Shown: piece after piece, positions 1 to 4,213 of the stretch
Layout of the letters: every line of letters begins with the position of its first letter
How positions within the stretch are numbered: the first letter of the stretch is position 1
Source: Candidatus Fermentithermobacillaceae bacterium
Lineage (GTDB): Bacteria > Bacillota > Sulfobacillia > Fermentithermobacillales > Fermentithermobacillaceae
Direction: 5' to 3'
Length of the DNA stretch: 5,420 nt
Assembly: GCA_012842105.1 (NCBI GenBank)
Contig: DUTL01000319.1
Span: 1-5,420, forward strand
Translations under genes and position numbers: made by a program
The notes under the pieces: model-generated
What the model was told of the DNA's origin: nothing
Seen by the model: only the letters and a program-made list of their open reading frames with translations
Databases searched by the model: none

Positions 1-52
1 CCAGGGCGCATCGGTACAGACCGGAGACGCGCTTGTCCGTCTTGATAAATAG
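1..52 (+). pseudogene. Partial second copy of the biotin-carrier 3' end
   Basis: Read on the plus strand from base 2, this encodes the 16 residues QGASVQTGDALVRLDK followed by TAG (50-52). That is identical to the C-terminus of the minus-strand biotin carrier at 162-584. It is open to the left window edge, so its full extent is not visible. It is part of the inverted repeat, so it is most likely the same gene seen through a fold-back junction and not a separate paralogue. Confidence 0.75.
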
Positions 53-79
53 TACCTTAAACCGGAGGAAGGTGTACTC
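1..79 (+). repeat. Left arm of a long inverted repeat (fold-back)
   Basis: These bases are the reverse complement of 134-213. The only difference is one base: just after the carrier-gene stop codon this arm reads TAGTACC where the other arm, read on the minus strand, reads TAGATACC. The arm starts at the very first base of the window, so it may continue further left. It contains the 3' end of the biotin-carrier gene, its stop codon and the following GGAGG-type ribosome binding site, all in plus orientation. Identity this high in non-selected spacer sequence means a very recent copy or an artefact of amplification or assembly. Confidence 0.95.
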
Positions 80-84
80 ACAGA

Positions 85-156
85 ATGAACCTAGGCACAT
101 TGGTTGAAAGGTTATGGCGAACAACGGGTTTTGGAGTACACCTTCCTCCGGTTTAA
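85..156 (+). pseudogene. mmdB: Start fragment of a Na+-pump decarboxylase beta subunit, broken at the fold-back junction
   Basis: An ATG at 85 follows the carrier stop codon and a GGAGGAAGGTG stretch (64-74). It opens a frame reading MNLGTLVERLWRTTGF, then a few residues translated from the repeat arm, then TAA (154-156). The true gene part probably ends near 133. From knowledge of the family, the membrane beta subunit gene commonly follows the biotin carrier in these operons, and its N-terminus often has a short amphipathic stretch ending in a TTGF-like sequence before the first membrane helix. The assignment rests on position plus about 16 residues, so it is suggestive only. If right, the intact gene lies outside this window and would normally be downstream of the carrier on the same strand. 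Confidence 0.5.
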
Positions 157-213
157 GGTATCTATTTATCAAGACGGACAAGCGCGTCTCCGGTCTGTAC
201 CGATGCGCCCTGG
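134..213 (-). repeat. Right arm of the long inverted repeat (fold-back)
   Basis: This is the partner of 1-79. It covers the last codons of the intact minus-strand biotin-carrier gene, its TAG stop (162-164) and 28 bases of downstream spacer with a GGAGGAAGGTG ribosome-binding stretch. The match ends abruptly at 134: beyond it, the minus strand no longer continues into a start codon. The plus-strand arm does continue, into an ATG at 85. The break in gene order therefore lies at this end of the arm. Confidence 0.95.
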
Positions 214-584
214 CTTACGCAGATCTCAGTTACAGTAGCGTCATAAGGTGCAAGAATCTCATTTTGCATTTTCATGGCTTCAAGAATGAGCAGTACATCA
301 CCTTTCTTCACGCTGTTCCCGGCTGCAACCTTGATCTCGGTGATAACTCCGGGAATAGGTGCGATAACTACACCGGTACCGCCCGAAGCAGGCTGAGCTG
401 CAGCAGGTTTGGCAGCAGAGGCAGGTTTCGCTTCCGCCCTTTTCACAGGCGTATCTGCCAAAACCGGAGCAGGGGTGCTGGTTTGGGGAACGCTAACCAC
501 CGGTTCCCTTCCCGCCTTCTGCCCAATCTCTTCCACTTCGACTTCAAACACTTCGTTGTCAACCCTTACCCTAAATCGTCGCAC
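162..584 (-). CDS. mmdC: Biotin carboxyl carrier subunit (gamma) of a Na+-translocating methylmalonyl-CoA decarboxylase
   Basis: This small soluble protein (140 residues) carries the covalently bound biotin that shuttles the carboxyl group from the carboxyltransferase (MmdA) to the membrane decarboxylase/Na+ pump. Residues 1-20 form the short beta-rich start usual for such carriers (MRRFRVRVDNEVFEVEVEEI). Residues about 30-70 are a Pro/Ala-rich flexible linker, and 71-140 are the biotinyl domain. The biotin site EAMKM is at 102-106, with Lys105 modified, and it lies between the two mirrored halves of the barrel. The start is GTG at 584: it sits 7 bases behind a strong AAAGGAGG, and the family N-terminus begins there. 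A longer frame up to 734 exists but would add about 50 unrelated residues. It follows the OadG-like gene by 113 bases. Its last codons lie in the inverted repeat. The carrier of a related decarboxylase (oxaloacetate, glutaconyl-CoA) would look alike; the neighbouring mmdA decides the call. Confidence 0.9.
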   Translation of the reverse strand: MRRFRVRVDNEVFEVEVEEIGQKAGREPVVSVPQTSTPAPVLADTPVKRAEAKPASAAKPAAAQPASGGTGVVIAPIPGVITEIKVAAGNSVKKGDVLLILEAMKMQNEILAPYDATVTEICVSQGASVQTGDALVRLDK

Positions 585-590
585 GTTAGA

Positions 591-599
591 TCCTCCTTT
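591..599 (-). promoter_or_regulatory. Ribosome binding site fixing the GTG start of the biotin carrier
   Basis: Minus-strand AAAGGAGGA ends 6-7 bases before GTG at 584. This supports the non-ATG start over the upstream ATG at 734, which lies inside the preceding gene. Confidence 0.8.
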
Positions 600-640
600 A
601 TCAATTAGATCTACCTTCGAGTTTTGCCCATAGAACAATT

Positions 641-692
641 TCGTGCTCAAGCGCAGGTTGCCTTGGCCGAGCCACAGCTCACTTGAGCCCGG
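641..692 (-). other. Stem-loop in the spacer between the OadG-like gene and the biotin carrier
   Basis: GCTCAAG (minus strand, 682-688) pairs perfectly with CTTGAGC (645-651). After one mismatch the stem extends by about three pairs (641-643 with 690-692). A smaller GAGC/GCTC hairpin (669-672 with 677-680) lies in the loop. No T-run follows, so it does not look like an intrinsic terminator. It could shield the transcript end, tune subunit ratio or be chance; nothing in the sequence settles this. Confidence 0.35.
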
Positions 693-697
693 CACGC

Positions 698-1069
698 CTA
701 TTTGATTGCATGGATTCTTGACGACTTGCCCCATGCACCGGCATCAGGAATCCTCCTTACAAACACGGGAACTGCATGATGGCCCAGATAGGCACACAAA
801 GCCGCGGTTATGGCCGCTTTACGATGAGAATCAAGTGAATCGAAAGCTACCTTCTCCGCAGCAGCTCCGGCCTGCTCAACGTCAGATGATTTAACCGGGG
901 AAACCGCAGTTTCGGCCACAGCCGCTTCAGTGGATTGCTTGCCTTCTGCATTTGAGACAGATCTGTAGATAAGGTTGATCACAAAGGCTATTATGATCAA
1001 CACTGCAAAAACAATCACCATGTTAACCACGCTCAGAATCAAACCACCTGCGAAGGTATCAGGTATCAT
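698..1069 (-). CDS. mmdD: OadG-type membrane anchor subunit (delta) of the decarboxylase
   Basis: This 123-residue protein has the layout of the OadG / sodium-pump decarboxylase gamma-delta family. It has a short N-terminus, one strongly hydrophobic helix (about residues 8-35, LILSVVNMVIVFAVLIII...), an Ala/Glu-rich linker (about 40-75), and a small C-terminal domain with KAAITAALCAYLG (about 84-96). It ends in a W-rich segment (AWGKSSRIHAIK). Family members tether the carboxyltransferase/biotin carrier to the membrane beta subunit and help assemble the complex. The ATG start is preceded by GGAGGG (1076-1081) at 6 bases. It lies 52 bases after mmdA and 113 before the carrier, all in one orientation, so one operon is likely. 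The C-terminus could be slightly truncated: the next frame downstream contains another W..G pattern (see findings). The family is confident, the exact subunit name less so. Confidence 0.8.
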   Translation of the reverse strand: MIPDTFAGGLILSVVNMVIVFAVLIIIAFVINLIYRSVSNAEGKQSTEAAVAETAVSPVKSSDVEQAGAAAEKVAFDSLDSHRKAAITAALCAYLGHHAVPVFVRRIPDAGAWGKSSRIHAIK

Positions 1070-1075
1070 CTATAT

Positions 1076-1081
1076 CCCTCC
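1076..1081 (-). promoter_or_regulatory. Ribosome binding site of the OadG-like subunit
   Basis: GGAGGG lies 6 bases before the ATG at 1069. It supports this start and independent translation after the 52-base gap from mmdA. Confidence 0.7.
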
Positions 1082-1121
1082 ACACGTCGTGGAACCGACA
1101 CATATTCCAAAACACAAACGG

Positions 1122-2687
1122 CTAGAGCGGCATGTTGCCATGCTTCTTGGGGGAACTCTCAACCATTTTCGTCGATGTGAGTTCAAGAGCGCCTATGACC
1201 CTGGGACGGAGCTCCTGAGGATCAATTACGTCATCAATATAACCTCTGCTTGCTGCAACATATGGATTGGCAAATACATTCCGGAACTCTTGGATCTTCT
1301 CTGTGCGCTTTGCAGCAGGGTCCTCAGCTTCGCCAATCTCTTTTCTAAAAACAACGTTTGCCGCGCCTTCAGGGCCCATAACCGCAATTTCAGCATGGGG
1401 GAACGCAAACACCATATCTGCGCCAAGATGTGTGGAACACATAGCTATGTAGGCTCCGCCATAAGCTTTTCTGGTTATTACGGTTACCTTTGGCACAGAA
1501 GCTTCTGAATAGGCATACAGAAGTTTTGCGCCATGCCTGATGATCCCCCCGTATTCCTGATCTACACCGGGGAGGTAACCCGGTACGTCTACAAGGGTTA
1601 CAAGGGGAATGTTGAAAGCATCGCAAAGCCTTACAAACCTGGAAGCTTTGTCTGAAGCGTCGATATCAAGGCATCCGGCTTTGGCCATGGGCTGAGACGC
1701 AATTACGCCGGCTACCCTGCCACCGAGCCTGGCAAATCCGGTTATGATGTTCGTTGCGAAATGTCTTGATACTTCGAAGAAAACGCCATTGTCCACCATG
1801 GGATATATTACATCGTACATATTGTACCCTTTATTGGGGTCAACAGGCACAACTTCGCGCAGCGCAGGGTCACACCTTCCGGGATCGTCGCCTGAGCTTA
1901 GATACGGAGGATCTTCCTGGTTATTCGCAGGGAGATACGATAAAAGCGATCTGACCATTTCAAAGCAGGTGCGCTCATCAGGAGCCATAAACTGCGCTAC
2001 GCCGCTTACCTGGTTGTGAACAAGCGCGCCCCCCAATTGCTCTACTGAAACCTCCTCGCCGGTAACAGCCTTGATAACCTGGGGGCCTGTTATGAACATG
2101 TTGGATATGCCTTCGACCATAAACACAAAATCAGTAAGTGCGGGAGAATATACGGCCCCCCCTGCACAAGGGCCAAGAATTACTGATACCTGCGGAATTA
2201 CACCTGAATACTTTACGTTGCGGTAAAAGATATTTCCGTAACCCTTGAGGGCATCTACCCCCTCCTGGATTCTGGCACCGCCTGAGTCATTCAAAGATAC
2301 AAACGGGATTCCAACTTTGGCTGCAAGATCCATGCACTTGCAGATTTTTTCCGCGTGCATTTCACCCAACGATCCTCCGATTACAGTAAAGTCCTGAGCA
2401 GATACGCATACAGCCCTGCCATCAACCAATCCATACCCTGTAACCACTCCCTCGCCAGGCGCCTCTACTTCCGCCATACCGAACGCTGTTGCCCTGTGAG
2501 TAACAAAAGCATCAATCTCAACAAATGTGCCAGGATCGAAAAAGGCAGCGATGCGTTCTCTGGCAGTCATTTTGCCCCGCTTGTGCTGCCTGTCAATTCT
2601 GACGCTGCCGCCACCTTGTTCAATTTTGTCCCGGCGGTTTCTTAGTTCCTTGAGTTTCTCTTCCAATTGCAACAAGGAATCTGACAA
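1122..2687 (-). CDS. mmdA: Methylmalonyl-CoA decarboxylase alpha subunit (carboxyltransferase)
   Basis: This is the biotin-dependent carboxyltransferase that moves the carboxyl group from (S)-methylmalonyl-CoA to the biotin of the carrier subunit. At about 521 residues it has the family's usual length, with two crotonase-like halves. In the N-half, the glycine-rich elements SGGARIQEG (about 135-143) and GGAVYSPALTDF (about 176-187) form the acyl-CoA/oxyanion site. In the C-half, PGYLPGVDQEYGGIIRHGAK (about 369-388) and YGGAYIAM (about 409-416) form the biotin side. The conserved tail KKHGNMPL is present. Start choice: a GGAGGTG ribosome site (2694-2700) lies 8 bases before TTG at 2687. A TTG at 2702 keeps the frame open five codons longer, but would overlap that ribosome site. 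Downstream OadG-type and carrier genes, with no biotin carboxylase in view, favour a Na+-pumping decarboxylase over propionyl-CoA carboxylase beta, which has a very similar sequence. Confidence 0.92.
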   Translation of the reverse strand: MSDSLLQLEEKLKELRNRRDKIEQGGGSVRIDRQHKRGKMTARERIAAFFDPGTFVEIDAFVTHRATAFGMAEVEAPGEGVVTGYGLVDGRAVCVSAQDFTVIGGSLGEMHAEKICKCMDLAAKVGIPFVSLNDSGGARIQEGVDALKGYGNIFYRNVKYSGVIPQVSVILGPCAGGAVYSPALTDFVFMVEGISNMFITGPQVIKAVTGEEVSVEQLGGALVHNQVSGVAQFMAPDERTCFEMVRSLLSYLPANNQEDPPYLSSGDDPGRCDPALREVVPVDPNKGYNMYDVIYPMVDNGVFFEVSRHFATNIITGFARLGGRVAGVIASQPMAKAGCLDIDASDKASRFVRLCDAFNIPLVTLVDVPGYLPGVDQEYGGIIRHGAKLLYAYSEASVPKVTVITRKAYGGAYIAMCSTHLGADMVFAFPHAEIAVMGPEGAANVVFRKEIGEAEDPAAKRTEKIQEFRNVFANPYVAASRGYIDDVIDPQELRPRVIGALELTSTKMVESSPKKHGNMPL

Positions 2688-2693
2688 CCGGTT

Positions 2694-2700
2694 CACCTCC
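2694..2700 (-). promoter_or_regulatory. Ribosome binding site fixing the TTG start of mmdA
   Basis: GGAGGTG on the minus strand lies 8 bases from TTG at 2687. The alternative TTG at 2702 immediately precedes this motif and has no ribosome site of its own. Confidence 0.75.
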
Positions 2701-2782
2701 AAGAGGAATTCAAAAGGTCACCAATTTGGATCAGCCAATACTCAGCCCACTTACAGGAAACCACGGATAGCATAACATAAAG

Positions 2783-2811
2783 ATAAAAAAGGTGGAAGGG
2801 CTCACAGTCAA
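2783..2811 (-). promoter_or_regulatory. Candidate sigma-A promoter for the mmd operon
   Basis: TTGACT (2806-2811, five of six to TTGACA) is followed after 17 bases by TTTTAT (2783-2788, four of six to TATAAT). A T-rich run makes the exact -10 ambiguous. It would give a leader of roughly 90 bases before the mmdA start. The site lies in the only sizeable non-coding gap upstream of mmdA, which is where an operon promoter would be expected. Confidence 0.35.
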
Positions 2812-2861
2812 CACTTTGGATAACCTCAGAAGTCGTTTTAGAGTTGTTTGATTTTACTCCT

Positions 2862-2913
2862 TTGGACCCGGTATAGGATCCAATGTCGCCTGGGACAAAG
2901 ATGCATCCCGGGC
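2862..2913 (-). terminator. Pair of GC-rich hairpins after rex, possible transcription end
   Basis: There are two adjacent hairpins. One pairs 2862-2869 with 2876-2883 (8 pairs, one G-U on the minus transcript, 6-base loop). The other pairs 2888-2895 with 2906-2913 (8 positions, one mismatch, 10-base loop). They begin about 16 bases after the rex stop codon. No convincing U-tract follows on the minus strand, so a classical intrinsic terminator is not shown. They may still mark the boundary between rex and the mmd operon, or act as a leader structure. Confidence 0.3.
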
Positions 2914-2928
2914 TAAATATACAACTTT

Positions 2929-3561
2929 TTACAGGTAAAAGCCCAGCTCCTGAAGGTCAGAAGTTACATCGCTGTTCTGGATTCTTACACCGGGGGGAGT
3001 CTTGATTCTTACAGGGGCAAAATTCAAAAACCCCTTAATTCCCTTGGATATTGCCTTATTTGCCACATCCTGCGCAGCCCACGCCGGCACTGCGATAACG
3101 CCAATTTTTATTTCACTGGCAGCCATTACTTCGCCCAGGCCGTCAATGTGCCTTATTGGTATACCATCCACTTCCTTACCCACTTTGCTCTTGTCAACAT
3201 CAAAGAGCCCCTTGATAACGAACCTGTAGTTGGGAGTGGTTTCTCTTCTTGAAGTCAGGTATCTCGCAAGAGCTGTTCCAAGCTCGCCAACGCCAAAAAT
3301 GGCTATATACATCTTTCTGTCGGCTCCGAGAATCTCGATGAGCTCATCTCTCAGCCCAATGACGGGATATCCCACACCCTGCTTGCCGAACTCTCCGAAC
3401 AGCGCCAGGTCTTTTCTCACCTGTGCACTGTTTACATCGGCAAGATCCCCAATTTCCGCTGAAGAAATATAGTCATCAGGCCCCGCTTCTCTGTCCGTCA
3501 AGATCCTCAAATATGTTACAAGCCTGCGGATCACAACATCCGGAATCTTGTTTCGAAACAA
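2929..3561 (-). CDS. rex: Redox-sensing transcriptional repressor Rex
   Basis: Rex binds DNA as a dimer when the NADH/NAD+ ratio is low and releases it when NADH rises. It controls fermentation and respiration genes in Gram-positive bacteria. The protein is about 210 residues, normal for the family. It has an N-terminal winged helix (about 5-68) with the family signature SAQVRKDLALFGEFGKQGVGY (about 45-65), a Rossmann domain with the dinucleotide loop GVGELG (about 90-95), and the C-terminal domain-swapped helix (SDLQELGFYL). Start: AAGGAGG (3569-3575) is 7 bases before TTG at 3561. An ATG at 3567 is only one base from the ribosome site, and a GTG at 3579 precedes it, so TTG is preferred; the difference is two to six residues. 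It lies between the HepS-I-like gene (about 88-base gap) and the mmd operon. It could control the latter, but no clear Rex box is visible. Confidence 0.95.
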   Translation of the reverse strand: MFRNKIPDVVIRRLVTYLRILTDREAGPDDYISSAEIGDLADVNSAQVRKDLALFGEFGKQGVGYPVIGLRDELIEILGADRKMYIAIFGVGELGTALARYLTSRRETTPNYRFVIKGLFDVDKSKVGKEVDGIPIRHIDGLGEVMAASEIKIGVIAVPAWAAQDVANKAISKGIKGFLNFAPVRIKTPPGVRIQNSDVTSDLQELGFYL

Positions 3562-3568
3562 GTCCATA

Positions 3569-3575
3569 CCTCCTT
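3569..3575 (-). promoter_or_regulatory. Ribosome binding site deciding the rex start
   Basis: AAGGAGG sits 7 bases from TTG (3561), but almost touches ATG (3567) and lies downstream of GTG (3579). Spacing therefore favours the TTG start. Confidence 0.6.
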
Positions 3576-3583
3576 GCACAATA

Positions 3584-3597
3584 TAGTTGGTTAACTA
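3584..3597. promoter_or_regulatory. Short perfect inverted repeat upstream of rex (possible operator)
   Basis: TAGTT and AACTA flank four bases, 9 bases upstream of the rex ribosome site. Its position suits an operator or autoregulatory site. It does not match the usual Rex box (TTGTTAA-N4-TTAACAA) well, and five-base arms in AT-rich DNA can occur by chance. Confidence 0.2.
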
Positions 3598-3667
3598 ATG
3601 TCCACACACCCGGTTTTCACCTGGTACATCCGGGACGCATAAAGAAGACTTTTCGGCCCGGCATTTT

Positions 3668-4213
3668 CTAACTGTAGTGCTTCTTAGAAAAGTTTTCTGT
3701 ATAGGCAACAATTCTTCCTGCTGCAATTCCCACAAAAATCCCTGTGGGTATTGCAAATAAAAGCAGGTACGGCAGGTAGAACATGACGCCAATCTGCCTT
3801 AGAATCAAACTGGCCACCAAAAGTTGAGCAACGTTATGGGTAATTGAGCCTGCAACGCTTATACCTATGGCCGACAACTTCCCCCGGGATGCTGTTTTTA
3901 ACCCGTACATTACCGCAGTAGACAGAAGCGCCCCTGAAGTACTCAGGTAATAAGCCACATTCAGGAATGTGCCTGAAAACAGGCTTCCCAGCAGTGTTCT
4001 CAAGAAACTCACCGCCATGGACTCGCCGGGCCCCATGGTCATCACAGCATACAGGGCCACGATATTCGCAAGCCCCAATTTGGCCCCGGGAACAACATAA
4101 GGAATGGGAATCAAAGCCTCGATCACATGTAGAACAGTTGCCAAAGCAACCATTATCGCAATCCGTGTAAGCGTTCTTACTCCGCTCGGTTTCAAGTTCG
4201 CTTGCCCCACCAT
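3668..4213 (-). CDS. Gx transporter / heptaprenyl diphosphate synthase component I family membrane protein
   Basis: This 181-residue polytopic membrane protein has about five or six hydrophobic segments (roughly residues 15-36, 45-62, 65-90, 94-106, 114-138, 143-170). The signature PGAKLGLANIVALY (about 42-55) and the SITHNVAQLLVA segment (about 123-134) are typical of the family named HepS component I / Gx transporter, which resembles ECF-type substrate-binding membrane subunits. The name suggests a link to prenyl diphosphate metabolism, but the transported substrate is not established. It overlaps the upstream tRNA nucleotidyltransferase gene by 22 bases from ATG (4213). A TTG at 4195 overlapping that gene's TGA as TTGA is an alternative start, six residues shorter, and fits the TTG usage of neighbouring genes. 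The tight overlap implies co-transcription and translational coupling. Confidence 0.85.
   Translation of the reverse strand: MVGQANLKPSGVRTLTRIAIMVALATVLHVIEALIPIPYVVPGAKLGLANIVALYAVMTMGPGESMAVSFLRTLLGSLFSGTFLNVAYYLSTSGALLSTAVMYGLKTASRGKLSAIGISVAGSITHNVAQLLVASLILRQIGVMFYLPYLLLFAIPTGIFVGIAAGRIVAYTENFSKKHYS

Noticed and set aside
1..213. Inverted repeat as an insertion-sequence end or integration site
   Set aside because: The arms are ordinary gene-end sequence from the operon itself, with no transposase, target duplication or tRNA end nearby. A fold-back copy explains it better.
114..608. A 164-residue plus-strand open frame spanning the inverted repeat and the carrier gene
   Set aside because: It is the antisense of the biotin-carrier gene, is rich in Arg/Ser/Phe typical of a shadow frame, matches no family I know, and begins inside the fold-back loop.
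162..734. Long form of the biotin carrier starting at ATG 734
   Set aside because: It would overlap the OadG-like gene and add about 50 residues unlike any carrier. A strong ribosome site 7 bases before GTG 584 gives the normal family N-terminus.
975..1508. Plus-strand 177-residue open frame
   Set aside because: It is antisense to the OadG-like gene and the 3' part of mmdA, both well supported by family motifs. No ribosome site or recognisable domain.
2806..2811. Rex operator near the mmd promoter
   Set aside because: The TGTTGACTGTGAG stretch has a few matching bases but lacks the second half-site of the known TTGTTAA-N4-TTAACAA or TTGTGA-N6-TCACAA patterns.
2703..2928. Small gene, riboswitch or RNA gene in the rex-mmdA gap
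   Set aside because: I saw no start codon with a ribosome site and a reasonable frame, and no tRNA-like or known riboswitch core. Only two short hairpins and a promoter-like site stand out.
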